Shown here piece by piece: positions 8,086-15,803 of a DNA stretch of 64,000 bases (its first letter is position 1; each line of letters begins with the position of its first letter). This stretch comes from Vibrio penaeicida (GTDB taxonomy: Bacteria; Pseudomonadota; Gammaproteobacteria; Enterobacterales; Vibrionaceae), in contig NZ_BFAQ01000034.1 of assembly GCF_002933855.1 (NCBI RefSeq), forward strand, positions 1-64,000, given 5' to 3'. The notes under the pieces are model-generated. The model ran no database searches and was not told the DNA's origin. It worked only from the letters and a program-made list of their open reading frames with translations. The position numbers were made by a program, and so were the translations under genes.

Positions 8086-8709
8086 TTATCCGCCCCATCC
8101 TGACTTCTTGCCACTTGAGCGAGAAGAAGATTTAGAGCCAGAGGATTTGCTCCAGCTGGATTTGGCTTCTACGGTAGAACCAAAACCGCCCCGCGACATC
8201 GTTTTAGATACGGTTGGCGGCTTTTTGAAGTCGTTTGTTTTGACTTTGATTTTTTTGTATTTTTTGTAACTACTGCTACTTGAACCGTACCAAATACCAT
8301 CGTCGCTGTACCAGCCACTGCGGTAGATGTACATGGGGCGAGAATAGTAGTGTGAGTCGGTAAGGCGAGCGAACATAAACCCACTCAAAGCTGGGATGAA
8401 CCAATTTTGATATTCTGGCTGAAAACACCCACGTGTAAAATCGAATTCACAGTCGTCCTGAGTGTTAAATCTAGGTGAAGACAACAACGCTAGCTCTGCC
8501 GCATCTTGGTACGCGGCCTGGCATTGCTGGGTATACCCAGGGTGGGCATCGCTACACTCTTCAACGGTTCTAAAGATTTCTGCTTCCGTTGAATCGTCGG
8601 AACAACCTGTAACGGTGGCTAACCCCATGAACGCTACGAGAGGTCTGACATCAGCTTGTCGCCAATCCTTTTTCATGGATGGCAATATGACTTTTCTACT
8701 CCGTTTCAT
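8086..8709 (-). CDS. yjfM: DUF1190 lipoprotein, YgiB/YjfM family
   Basis: 207 residues. N-terminal basic stretch, hydrophobic segment and lipobox-like VTGC near residues 33-36, then the DUF1190 pattern of spaced cysteines (VEECSDAH, QQCQAAYQDA, DCEFDFTRGCFQPEY). The C-terminus is low-complexity, rich in Ser, Lys and Gly and ending GKKSGWGG. The family is usually encoded beside a glutathionylspermidine synthase-like ATP-grasp gene, as here. Likely a membrane-attached partner or substrate of YjfC; the molecular role is unknown. Confidence 0.8.
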   Translation of the reverse strand: MKRSRKVILPSMKKDWRQADVRPLVAFMGLATVTGCSDDSTEAEIFRTVEECSDAHPGYTQQCQAAYQDAAELALLSSPRFNTQDDCEFDFTRGCFQPEYQNWFIPALSGFMFARLTDSHYYSRPMYIYRSGWYSDDGIWYGSSSSSYKKYKKIKVKTNDFKKPPTVSKTMSRGGFGSTVEAKSSWSKSSGSKSSSRSSGKKSGWGG

Positions 8710-8719
8710 CCGGTGCTCC

Positions 8720-9133
8720 TTAGTAAGTCATACACGCAGCGTTAAGCATACCTACTGCGATTGAAACACTTGCCAACACAATACCGGCAGAGATTTCGTT
8801 GTCTTCAATACGCTGGGAAATTTTAGGCAAGAACATAAATCGAACGAGCATAAAAGCAAGTAACTGAGCGATAAATGCGACTACTCCCCAGATAACAAAG
8901 TCGACTAAGTTAACTGAGTTAGATGCTGCTCCCGCGATCGAAATGCTGTAACCCACAAACGAGCCCGAAAGTGCTACTGCGGCAGCGATATTATTTTCTT
9001 TGACCAGTTTCCATTCGTCATAAGGGGTAAAGCGGATATAGACCAGCTTAAACAGGATCAAGAAGGCGATACAAATCGCAAAGTATGTTACGAAATCCAC
9101 TAAACCCGCTAGGGATTGAGCCACTAATTCCAT
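8720..9133 (-). CDS. yjfL: DUF350 membrane protein, YjfL family
   Basis: 137 residues with four hydrophobic segments: ~12-32, ~50-70, ~78-97 and ~115-133. It contains ALSGSFVGYSISIAGA and FVIWGVVAFIAQLLAF, typical of the DUF350/YjfL family of small inner-membrane proteins. It sits between yjfK and yjfM with short gaps on the same strand. DUF350 genes co-occur with PspA-like, DUF1190 and ATP-grasp genes, which suggests a membrane stress or remodelling complex; the activity is unknown. Confidence 0.82.
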   Translation of the reverse strand: MELVAQSLAGLVDFVTYFAICIAFLILFKLVYIRFTPYDEWKLVKENNIAAAVALSGSFVGYSISIAGAASNSVNLVDFVIWGVVAFIAQLLAFMLVRFMFLPKISQRIEDNEISAGIVLASVSIAVGMLNAACMTY

Positions 9134-9156
9134 GAATGAAATTCCTTGTAAATGTG

Positions 9157-9792
9157 TTATCCAATGACAGTAAAGTCAGTGGGTGACAGGTCGACGCCTG
9201 TAATATAGGTAACGCAGCGCTCAGCCGAACCGTTTTCGAAACTTTCTTCGCATGAGATCACAAGCGATTCTGCCAAATCGGGGGTTGCGTCGCGCTCATA
9301 AAGCATAATGAATTGGTCGGTTTCCGATACCTTTCCGTTGCTGTGGTAGGTTTTTTCCGTCATCGCTACTGGGCGGTCGTTATCCCATACCTTGGTGAAC
9401 TCATGATCGTCAAGTTGCTGAGATGGCTGAACCAAATCTGTCTCTATCCAGCGGTTCCAAGTGGTTTCTAGGTCGATAGACTTGGTCTCATAGAAGTAAA
9501 AGAGCTTCACTTCTAATACTCCACTGTCGCCTTCGCCATTCAGCAATACTTGTATGTACCCATCGTCGTCGGTGTAGTATCGAAGCAGTGTTGTTTGACT
9601 ATCGAGCTTCACTTCCCCGACTGCTTGAATCAACTGGGTACGAGATGCGCCGTCAATGGTGAGTTCAGGTTCGAGCATGCGAAACTTTAAGTCGTCCAAC
9701 TCGAAAGCACCGCCAAGTCTAAGCCCTAAAACTTCAGGAGCATTGGGCTTTTCTTCGGTTTTTTCTGTTTTTTTCTTAAACCAGTCAAACAT
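9157..9792 (-). CDS. yjfK: DUF2491 protein, YjfK family
   Basis: 211 residues from the ATG at 9792, two bases beyond the stop of the upstream channel gene. The upstream ATG at 9804 would overlap the channel. The front is a basic cytoplasmic motif, MFDWFKKKTEKTEEKP. The rest is an acidic beta-rich domain with LGLRLGGAFELDDLKFRML, RYYTDDDGYIQVLLNG and LFYFYETKSI, as in E. coli YjfK. No catalytic motif or membrane segment is seen. Its fixed place in the yjf operon is the only clue to its job. Confidence 0.8.
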   Translation of the reverse strand: MFDWFKKKTEKTEEKPNAPEVLGLRLGGAFELDDLKFRMLEPELTIDGASRTQLIQAVGEVKLDSQTTLLRYYTDDDGYIQVLLNGEGDSGVLEVKLFYFYETKSIDLETTWNRWIETDLVQPSQQLDDHEFTKVWDNDRPVAMTEKTYHSNGKVSETDQFIMLYERDATPDLAESLVISCEESFENGSAERCVTYITGVDLSPTDFTVIG

Positions 9793-9794
9793 GG

Positions 9795-10820
9795 TTATTT
9801 CCAACTGAAGTTATCAATTCGCTCATCAGCAATATAGAAAAGCGTGTTACCAGCAGATACCACACAATCTAAGCTGGGGTTTAGCTCAATACCTGTTCCT
9901 TTATCAATACCAATCAGGGTTGCTTGATAGTCCTTTTTAAAGGAATCGAATAACTCGCTGATTTGGGTTTCAGAAGCATTGGCAGGGAATGCCACAGAAT
10001 ATTGAGTCATGCCTTGTGTTGAATTCAGCAGCTCTTGATGAAGGGCGCTCGAGCCAGGGTCGACAGCGGCTTTGGCCAGCATTTCGGTGGCTACCGATGG
10101 AATGCACTCGGCATTCGGGCAGTGCTGCTTAAGCAATCGACTTAATGCTTCGTCTTTGAAATAAGCCAGCAAGTGAGCTTTCGGGTTTTCGTTTGCGCAG
10201 TAGAGGGCGGCTGATAAGGTGACGTCGTCTTCTGGGTTATCGATGATGATACAGCTTGCGGCTGGCAAGTTGGTTTTCACCATATCGTTACAGTCTGTGA
10301 AGGCACTGACTTTAACGAAGTCGATCTCTGATGGAAGCGGGTTTTCTATGTCGGCTTTTACACAAAGTACGATGCGTCTTCTGCCCGTTTCTTCATGTTG
10401 TAACATACGAATTAAGTGCAACGTCCGTTGCTCATTCCAACCCAGCAACAGAATATGATTTTCCACGTTTACTCTCCGTTTTCCTAATACGCCAGCACGC
10501 CACATCGTGACGACCAAAACCCCGATCTGACTCACTGATATTGCGAATAAACCCAATCCAAACGGGATAACAAACAATGCCACAATCCAGCGACCCATAG
10601 GTGTGGTTGGTGACATATCACCGTAACCAACGGTAGATGAGGTCACAACAATGTAGTACAAAAAGTCGGTGACATTCGATGTAAGGTCAGCTTCGCCCGC
10701 AAACGCGAGTAACGCCCATGAAATGACCACATAGCCAGCGGCTAAACCGAGTAAGCTTTTGGTTCTTAGAGAAAACAGGTGGGCGTACACCCACCTTTTT
10801 AATGTAAACCACACAGTCAT
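9795..10820 (-). CDS. Two-TM potassium channel with RCK/TrkA-N domain
   Basis: 341 residues. Membrane helices lie at ~22-41 and ~74-105, flanking a pore loop with the K+ selectivity filter TVGYGD (63-68). A cytoplasmic TrkA-N/RCK-like region follows from ~118 (HILLLGWNEQRTLHLIRML), and the C-terminal ~90 residues look like a second regulatory lobe. The overall layout is that of MthK/Kch-like ligand-gated K+ channels. It is inserted inside the yjf operon between yjfJ and yjfK; the E. coli operon has no channel there, as far as I know. A K+ flux response to membrane damage would fit the PspA-like neighbour, but that is inference. Confidence 0.85.
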   Translation of the reverse strand: MTVWFTLKRWVYAHLFSLRTKSLLGLAAGYVVISWALLAFAGEADLTSNVTDFLYYIVVTSSTVGYGDMSPTTPMGRWIVALFVIPFGLGLFAISVSQIGVLVVTMWRAGVLGKRRVNVENHILLLGWNEQRTLHLIRMLQHEETGRRRIVLCVKADIENPLPSEIDFVKVSAFTDCNDMVKTNLPAASCIIIDNPEDDVTLSAALYCANENPKAHLLAYFKDEALSRLLKQHCPNAECIPSVATEMLAKAAVDPGSSALHQELLNSTQGMTQYSVAFPANASETQISELFDSFKKDYQATLIGIDKGTGIELNPSLDCVVSAGNTLFYIADERIDNFSWK

Positions 10821-10835
10821 GTGAGGAATGTACCT

Positions 10836-11522
10836 TTATTTGCCTAAGATACGAGCAAGCTCGTCTTCTGCGGAAGATTTACCTCCCGCGGTAATACCTG
10901 CATTGGCCAGTTTTTTATCTAAGCTGCTGCCCGATTGCGCTTCGTGCAATTCTTCAGCGGCTTCTAACTGAGCTTGTTTCTCTGCTTGGCGATTTTTAAT
11001 GCGCTCAAGGGACTCCACAGCGGTGGTCATTTTGCTGTTCGCACCAACGTTGGTCGATGAGACTGAAGCTTGCGCTTTTTGCACGGCTTCATTGGCTTTT
11101 ATCACATCGACTTGTTGTTCTAGCTGACGCAATTTGTCTTTCGCTTGTGCAATGTTCTCACGCAACTTTTGCTCAGACGCTTTGAACTGCTCGGCGTAGT
11201 TTTGCTCGGTAGTGCGTTGATTGGTCAGCTCTGCTACACGGCCTGCACATTCAAGAGCTAAATCTTGCTCACCCTTTGTCATGGCGTTACGGGCGTGTTC
11301 TTCGTATTCTGCAATACTGCCGTCTAAACCTACTACCTTGTTGTCTGCAAGCTTTCTTTTCGCGACCAGAGAAACCAACGCTTCGTCTGATTTTCTGAGT
11401 TCTTCTTTCGCTTCACGGATCTCTTGATCCAAGATACGAAGTGCTTGGCTATCTGCAACCTCTTCTGCAGCTTCGTTTACGCCACCTTTAATCGCAGTAA
11501 ATAGCTTTTTCCATACACCCAT
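10836..11522 (-). CDS. yjfJ: PspA/IM30-family protein, YjfJ-like
   Basis: 228 residues, mostly a long alpha-helical coiled coil with heptads from ~25 to ~195. Typical PspA/IM30 features are the amphipathic start MGVWKKLFTAIKGGVNE and ALRILDQEIREAKEELRKSD. PspA-family proteins bind stressed inner membranes and form ESCRT-III-like oligomers. The start overlaps the stop of yjfI (ATTATG), so the two are translationally coupled. No sigma54 promoter or PspF-like regulator is visible nearby, so control must differ from the classic psp operon. Confidence 0.87.
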   Translation of the reverse strand: MGVWKKLFTAIKGGVNEAAEEVADSQALRILDQEIREAKEELRKSDEALVSLVAKRKLADNKVVGLDGSIAEYEEHARNAMTKGEQDLALECAGRVAELTNQRTTEQNYAEQFKASEQKLRENIAQAKDKLRQLEQQVDVIKANEAVQKAQASVSSTNVGANSKMTTAVESLERIKNRQAEKQAQLEAAEELHEAQSGSSLDKKLANAGITAGGKSSAEDELARILGK

Positions 11523-11923
11523 TATGCTTCTCCTAAGAATTCTTCATACAAGTCGATGAACGCTTCCACATTACGGTACAGTGTCGCTATCTCAATCAGT
11601 ACGCTCTCTTCCTTTGATTGAGAAGAAAGAGAACCGAACGCCACATAGTAGTCGTCACCGGCAATGTTGTTAATGCCGATAGTAGAAAGCGGGAACATTT
11701 TGTGGGTTCTTAAGATTTCATCATTCAAGGCGTTCACATCACGCACTGACGACTTTGCAAAAAGCAGAACTTCAGCAATGATTTGTTCGCCAGCAACAGC
11801 GAGGTAAGCCTCTACACCATCTTCATTTCGAATAAGAAGAGATTGAGAGGAAGTGTTGTTTTCGACTGTCCAGCCTTCGTGGTTAGAAAGTACCGGCACT
11901 AAGTCGTTGAGTGTCCAAGCCAT
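11522..11923 (-). CDS. yjfI: DUF2170 protein, YjfI family
   Basis: 133 residues, first gene of the yjf operon. A small alpha/beta protein with WTLNDLVPVLSNHEGW, EDGVEAYLAVAGEQIIAEVL and THKMFPLSTIGI, the pattern of YjfI/DUF2170, which usually precedes the PspA-like gene. It shares one base with the yjfJ start. It has no signal peptide and no membrane segment. Function unknown. The operon promoter should lie in the 175 bp gap above 11923. Confidence 0.8.
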   Translation of the reverse strand: MAWTLNDLVPVLSNHEGWTVENNTSSQSLLIRNEDGVEAYLAVAGEQIIAEVLLFAKSSVRDVNALNDEILRTHKMFPLSTIGINNIAGDDYYVAFGSLSSQSKEESVLIEIATLYRNVEAFIDLYEEFLGEA

Positions 11924-12098
11924 GTAGATATTCCTTATTTATTATGGAATTACCATCTAAACGTTGTGTGCAACACCGAAGATGTATGTGTGTTACTCAA
12001 ATCCAAGATTAGATACTAACCGTATCATATTGTTTCAATATGAAAATTCATAGCCATAAATAAATCGAGCTATTCTACAAATTTAGACTTTTGTTAAA

Positions 12099-12800
12099 CT
12101 AGGCGTACGTTAAGAAAGCTTCCGTTAACTGTTGGAAGAGTGCGTCTATGCTTGGTCGTTCCTTTATATGCTCAAACAATGGTGTGTGAACATCGCCTTC
12201 AATGTGCCCGTTGTGCCCACATAGTGTGTTGCAAAGGTTAACGGGGGCGACGATATTTTCCATAACGGCATCAACGAGTATGCACGCTTGAGAAAGTACT
12301 ACTCTTCCGCCGTCTTTTTTGAGCAACACGCGCTGCGCCGTGCCGACGATTTTTTTTCCGTTAATGTTTAGGTTGTAGTCGCCATCACAATAGGAGTGAG
12401 GCGTGGCATGTATATCGGTTCTAATGCCTAGAGCTTTAAAAAACTGGGTGAGTACAAAGCACAAATCTTGATACGACTTTTGAATGTCATAGGGAACGCC
12501 TTCTTCCCAATGATAGATATGAGAAAGGTTAATAATTCCTGGAACTTGCGGAACAGGCGCGCCACCCGTTTTACGTGACATGAGAAGCCACCCTAAGTTA
12601 TCTAACCCCGACGTTAATTCCTCAGACACTTTCCACTTCTTACCAGAAGGCAAGACTAAAGTGGCCGTTTTAGCTTGCCAAAGCATCAATACCTGAGAAA
12701 GCTCTCCAGATTGAACTTGTTTTAGTAACACACTCTCTTTTTCAAAAATATCTTCTACTTCAATACTCTTAAAACGAACCAGTTTATTTTTGGATGCCAT
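12099..12800 (-). CDS. Lipoate/octanoate ligase-family protein (BPL/LplA fold)
   Basis: 233 residues. It carries the family's Arg-(x)-Gly-Gly-Ala block as RKTGGAPVPQVPGIINLS (~76-93) and the lysine region as NINGKKIVGTAQRVLLKK (~146-163), where the first lysine of KK should be catalytic. These are the hallmarks of the biotin/lipoate A/B ligase fold. It lacks the C-terminal accessory domain of LplA and is closer in size to octanoyltransferases or stand-alone ligases. The N-terminus VLMLWQAKTATLVLP resembles the family's first strands. It stands alone, between the yjf operon and the hipBA remnant. The acyl substrate and target are unknown. Confidence 0.7.
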   Translation of the reverse strand: MASKNKLVRFKSIEVEDIFEKESVLLKQVQSGELSQVLMLWQAKTATLVLPSGKKWKVSEELTSGLDNLGWLLMSRKTGGAPVPQVPGIINLSHIYHWEEGVPYDIQKSYQDLCFVLTQFFKALGIRTDIHATPHSYCDGDYNLNINGKKIVGTAQRVLLKKDGGRVVLSQACILVDAVMENIVAPVNLCNTLCGHNGHIEGDVHTPLFEHIKERPSIDALFQQLTEAFLTYA

Positions 12801-12919
12801 GAGAGCTTTCTCACTCAGAACAAATCTAACAATATTCTAGATAGTAAGCGGAAATTACTTAGGAATAAAAGTTCGTTACATTTTAAGGGAAGTGATCACA
12901 GCTTATAGAGAAGGGCTTT

Positions 12920-13164
12920 TCAAGTTTTGGTGAGTGTTTGGAGCATAGGTGTCACTACTTTGTAATAGAGTCCAGAAGGAAGTAAAGCAATCGCACCGAC
13001 TCTGTCTTTATCCAATTCTTTAAAGATATTGAAAGGTTGTTTTCGAAGTTCGAGATCGTCGCTTGCTTTATACCTACTCTTTTTGCCAACTTTGATTGAG
13101 TCCATCCGTTCTTTTGACGTTTTAAGAGCATCAATTCTGCCAATTGCTTTGGACTGTATATCAT
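12920..13164 (-). pseudogene. hipBA remnant: HipB DNA-binding domain fused out of frame to a HipA piece
   Basis: From the ATG at 13164 the first ~43 residues are HipB-like: IYSPKQLAELMLLKRQKNGW, TQSKLAKRVGIKQATISNFE, then NN, a Cro/C1-type helix-turn-helix. The frame then runs into nonsense and stops at 12955. In another frame the DNA from ~13055 down encodes RKQPFNIFKELDKDRVGAIA followed by LLPSG. This matches the HipA N-domain segment that in E. coli reads SRQPFDLLSEIGRDSVGAVT. The end of hipB and the start of hipA are missing, and so is nearly all of hipA. The junction lies in a segment (CGAAAACAAC) readable in both genes, which suggests a deletion between short repeats. A truncated DNA-binding protein of 69 residues may still be made; the toxin is gone. 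Confidence 0.8.
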
Positions 13165-13212
13165 TCGTTCCAGCCTTCTATAAGTGAGCGATGAATTTTG
13201 AAGGAGCCTAAT

Positions 13213-13314
13213 TATCCTATAGTGAGGATAGAGGTAAGTGGATCCCTATAAGGGTATAAAGTCTATTTTATCCCCACTAGAGGATAGAAATTGGAATATA
13301 CCCTGGCGGGTATA
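13213..13314 (-). promoter_or_regulatory. Four HipB-type operators, 28 bp apart
   Basis: Sites fit the HipB operator TATCC-N8-GGATA: O1 13213-13230 (exact), O2 13241-13258 (GATCC-N8-GTATA), O3 13269-13286 (exact), O4 13297-13314 (TATAC-N8-GTATA). The starts are spaced exactly 28 bp apart. They lie upstream of the hipB remnant and should include its promoter region. The operator consensus is established for E. coli HipB; binding here is inferred. Confidence 0.82.
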
Positions 13315-13355
13315 TTTGATTGGTACCAATATACAAATACTTTAGATACCAAATA

Positions 13356-13390
13356 CAAAAAGCCCGCTAACTCTAGGAGCTAGCGGGCTT
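13356..13390 (-). terminator. ssrA terminator
   Basis: Stem AAGCCCGCTA (13360-13369) pairs with TAGCGGGCTT (13381-13390) around a GC-poor loop. Read on the minus strand it is followed by a T-run, as expected for a rho-independent end just after the tmRNA 3' CCA. Confidence 0.85.
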
Positions 13391-13400
13391 TCCAAACGTT

Positions 13401-13767
13401 TGGTGGAGCTGGCGGGAGTTGAACCCGCGTCCGAAAATCATTCATCATTGGTACTACATGCTTAGTCGATCTTTAAATTCACCATCCACCTGCGAACCGA
13501 CACGCTAGTAAATGATTATCCTGAATTAGAATTCGCGCTTTTCCTCTCAGGCGGGAGAAGCCACGCTAGCTAGTTTGGGTTTGACTCTTTGTAATTCCCC
13601 GTCTTACAAGCGGAAGCTAGGGCAAAGAGGCTCTGAGCAGGTTATTAAGCTGCTAGTGCGTAGTTTTCGTCGTTTGCGACTATTTTTTTGCGGCTTTTTA
13701 CGTGGCCAACCGCCCCACGGCATGCACCTCAGACTGCAGTATTCCCGTCGAATCCTGAATCAGCCCC
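13401..13767 (-). ncRNA. ssrA: Transfer-messenger RNA (tmRNA)
   Basis: 367 nt. The 5' end GGGGCTGATTCAGGATTCGA maps at 13767 and the 3' tRNA-like end, with the T-arm and CCA, at 13401. The tag reading frame is at 13648-13677 (minus) and reads ANDENYALAA, followed by two stop codons (13642-13647). The tag matches that of vibrios and marks stalled-ribosome products for proteolysis, together with SmpB encoded next door. ssrA is the insertion site of the VPI-1 island in V. cholerae. No duplicated 3' end is seen here, so this copy looks unoccupied. Confidence 0.97.
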
Positions 13768-13781
13768 AAAGTGTAGGTTGC

Positions 13782-13809
13782 ATAGTACCAGAAAACCTTA
13801 GGCTGTCTA
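13782..13809 (-). promoter_or_regulatory. ssrA promoter
   Basis: On the minus strand, -35 TAGACA (13804-13809) and -10 TACTAT (13782-13787) with a 16 bp spacer. They lie shortly upstream of the mature tmRNA 5' end at 13767, leaving room for a short 5' leader removed by RNase P. Confidence 0.6.
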
Positions 13810-13835
13810 GCACTGCGCAACTCAAGTGGTCAAGA

Positions 13836-14321
13836 TTAGCGCAAATTGCTCTTCATAACGCGAGCTTTATCGCGAGCCCAATCTTTTTCTTTCATATCAG
13901 TACGTTTATCGTGCAGTTTTTTACCCTTCGCGACACCCACTTTCATTTTGACCCAAGAACGGGACCAATACATAGCGGTGGCAACCAAGGTCATACCTTC
14001 GCGGTTTACTCTGCCAAAGAGGTTGTCGATTTCACGACGCGACATCAGCAGTTTACGAACGCGCGTAGGGTTTGCAACGGTATGAGTACATGCTTGTTGT
14101 AGCGGGGTGATTGTCACTCCACTAATAAATGCCTCACCATCGCGGATATATACATAGCTTTCGGCGATATTGGCTTTGCCTTGACGCAGAGATTTTACTT
14201 CCCATCCCTGAAGTTCTAGGCCAGCTTCGATTTCGTCGTCGATGAAATATTCGTGGCGAGCTCGTTTGTTTTGAGCAATGGTATTGCTACCTGCTTTTGG
14301 TTTTGAATTTTTCTTTGCCAT
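13836..14321 (-). CDS. smpB: SsrA-binding protein SmpB
   Basis: 161 residues. SmpB binds the tRNA-like part of tmRNA and brings it to stalled ribosomes. Family blocks are plain: ARHEYFIDDEIEAGLELQGW, EVKSLRQGKANIAESYVYI, and a basic C-terminal tail (GVAKGKKLHDKRTDMKEKDW) that enters the mRNA channel. It lies 68 bp upstream of ssrA on the same strand. Length and order are normal for the family. Confidence 0.97.
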   Translation of the reverse strand: MAKKNSKPKAGSNTIAQNKRARHEYFIDDEIEAGLELQGWEVKSLRQGKANIAESYVYIRDGEAFISGVTITPLQQACTHTVANPTRVRKLLMSRREIDNLFGRVNREGMTLVATAMYWSRSWVKMKVGVAKGKKLHDKRTDMKEKDWARDKARVMKSNLR

Positions 14322-14576
14322 AAGAACGGCATTATATACCCAAGTCCCCTAAAGATGCTAGGTGCATACGTCATTGTGTGTTTCTTTTTAAACGAATACT
14401 TCGTGAATAAAATGAAGCGGATAATGCGCTCGAACGAGTTTGTTTTTGTCGTTTATTCGCCGAGAAGCCTGTGAGTTTTTTGGGGCTAGATCAAGAAAAC
14501 TTTCATAGGGGGGTTACGTGAAGTAACATAAGGGCACGTTTTCCTCGTTTTAATGTTTTGTTTAAGTGGACCCGAT

Positions 14577-15008
14577 ATGCCGCAAGTAACCCGCAGCGCC
14601 TTAGTACCATTTAGCGCTGAGCAGATGTACAGCCTCGTGAATGATGTAGCCAGTTACCCAAGCTTTTTGCCAGGTTGCTCTGGTTCTCGAATTATTGAAA
14701 ACTCTGAATCGAGTATGGTGGCATCCGTGGATGTATCGAAAGCAGGCATCAGCAAAACGTTTACAACGTCGAACCAGTTAGAGGCTGGACGAAAAATTTT
14801 GATGCAGTTGGTGGATGGTCCATTTAAGCAGCTTCATGGTGGTTGGGAATTTACTCCACTGGATGACACGGCATGCAAGGTTGAGTTGAAATTAGAATTT
14901 GAATTCACCAGCAAGCTTGTTGAAATGGCATTTGGTAGGATTTTCAATGAGCTAACTAGCAATATGGTGAACGCGTTTACGCAACGTGCAAAGCAGGTAT
15001 ATGTGTAA
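14577..15008 (+). CDS. ratA: RatA/PasT START-domain (coenzyme Q-binding COQ10-like) protein
   Basis: 143 residues. The ATG at 14577 is chosen because it begins the conserved MPQVTRSALVPFSAEQMY and has AAGTGGA about 8 bp upstream; the open frame starts 24 bp earlier without support. It is a SRPBCC/START-like fold, with SLVNDVASYPSFLPGCSGSR and an amphipathic C-terminal helix. In E. coli RatA/PasT was reported to block 70S formation, and family members also bind ubiquinone, so the primary role is debated. It overlaps the next gene by one base (TAATG). Confidence 0.9.
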   Translation: MPQVTRSALVPFSAEQMYSLVNDVASYPSFLPGCSGSRIIENSESSMVASVDVSKAGISKTFTTSNQLEAGRKILMQLVDGPFKQLHGGWEFTPLDDTACKVELKLEFEFTSKLVEMAFGRIFNELTSNMVNAFTQRAKQVYV

Positions 15009-15328
15009 TGAGCAGAGTACCAAACATGATTCACGTCGAAGTGGTTTATGCGTTGCCGCAAGAGCAGCGAGTGATTACCTTAGCCGTAGAGGCGGAGATG
15101 ACGGTTCAAGAAATCATTGAGCAATCGGGTGTGTTGGAGATTTACCCCGAAATCGATCTGGCAAAAAACAAAGTTGGTATTTTCAGCCGTAACATAAAGC
15201 TAAATTCGACAGTGTTAGACAGAGACCGCATTGAAATATACCGACCGCTTTTAGCTGACCCTAAAGAGATACGTCGGAAAAGAGCAGAGCAAGCGAAGAA
15301 ACAAGCGGAAGCTGAAAAGTCTAAATAA
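15008..15328 (+). CDS. rnfH: RnfH-family ubiquitin-like protein (RatB/PasI)
   Basis: 106 residues, coupled to ratA by the TAATG overlap. Beta-grasp (ubiquitin-like) fold: MIHVEVVYALPQEQRVITLA, GVLEIYPEIDL, VGIFSRNIKL, then DRDRIEIYRPLLADPKEIRR and a charged Lys/Glu-rich tail. It has been proposed as antitoxin of RatA, but its real partner is uncertain. Confidence 0.9.
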   Translation: MSRVPNMIHVEVVYALPQEQRVITLAVEAEMTVQEIIEQSGVLEIYPEIDLAKNKVGIFSRNIKLNSTVLDRDRIEIYRPLLADPKEIRRKRAEQAKKQAEAEKSK

Positions 15329-15392
15329 ATCATAAGACTAGAGGACTGTAAGGTTGGTTGATTATCGAAAGTAGATATAACGCAAAAATAAC

Positions 15393-15422
15393 AAAGGCTC
15401 GCAATTGGCGAGCCTTTTCAAT
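15393..15422. terminator. Bidirectional terminator between rnfH and bamE
   Basis: AAAGGCTCGC, loop AATTG, GCGAGCCTTT with A- and T-rich flanks on both sides. It serves both convergent genes. Confidence 0.85.
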
Positions 15423-15443
15423 ATCTGGTGAACTTAATTGGGT

Positions 15444-15803
15444 TTAGTAAACGCCTTCGAAAAAGTTTTCACTGGCTGGGAAATCACCTTCCACTTTGAC
15501 CAATCTTTCGTTGTCATCGAAACGAACAAAAAGATTTTTTTGTATGGAGTCGCTGTGCCCTTTTGTGTGGTGGTAAATGTAATACCAGGTATTTGGGTAG
15601 CCGTTTTCAACGAGCATTGGCGAACCTAAAACAAAGCGAACCTGTTCTTTAGACATGCCAAATTTTAGTCGGTCTACCGAGTTCTGCTCAATGTAATTTC
15701 CCTGATTGATGTCGATACGATAAACCAGTTTTTCTGCAACCGAGCAACCCGTTAACATGACGAGCGCTAATGGTACTGCAACAATCCACTTCTTAAATTG
15801 CAT
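15444..15803 (-). CDS. bamE: Outer membrane assembly lipoprotein BamE
   Basis: 119 residues from the ATG at 15803; the open frame upstream is not part of the protein. The N-terminal signal MQFKKWIVAVPLALVMLTGC has lipobox LTGC and a lipidated Cys at residue 20. The SmpA/OmlA domain follows, with YRIDINQGNYIEQNSVDRLK, GMSKEQVRFVLGSP, TWYYIYHH and LFVRFDDNERL. BamE supports BamD and BamA in folding outer-membrane barrels. It is convergent with rnfH. Confidence 0.95.
   Translation of the reverse strand: MQFKKWIVAVPLALVMLTGCSVAEKLVYRIDINQGNYIEQNSVDRLKFGMSKEQVRFVLGSPMLVENGYPNTWYYIYHHTKGHSDSIQKNLFVRFDDNERLVKVEGDFPASENFFEGVY

Noticed and set aside
13401..13767. Genomic island inserted at ssrA
   Set aside because: There is no integrase and no duplicated tmRNA 3' end within the window. 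The lipoate-ligase and hipBA genes do not look like a recent island.
13575..14102. 175-residue plus-strand ORF across tmRNA and smpB
   Set aside because: It runs antisense through ssrA and smpB, both of which are certain, and has no ribosome site.
14553..14576. Upstream start for ratA
   Set aside because: The eight extra residues are unconserved and the ribosome site fits the ATG at 14577.
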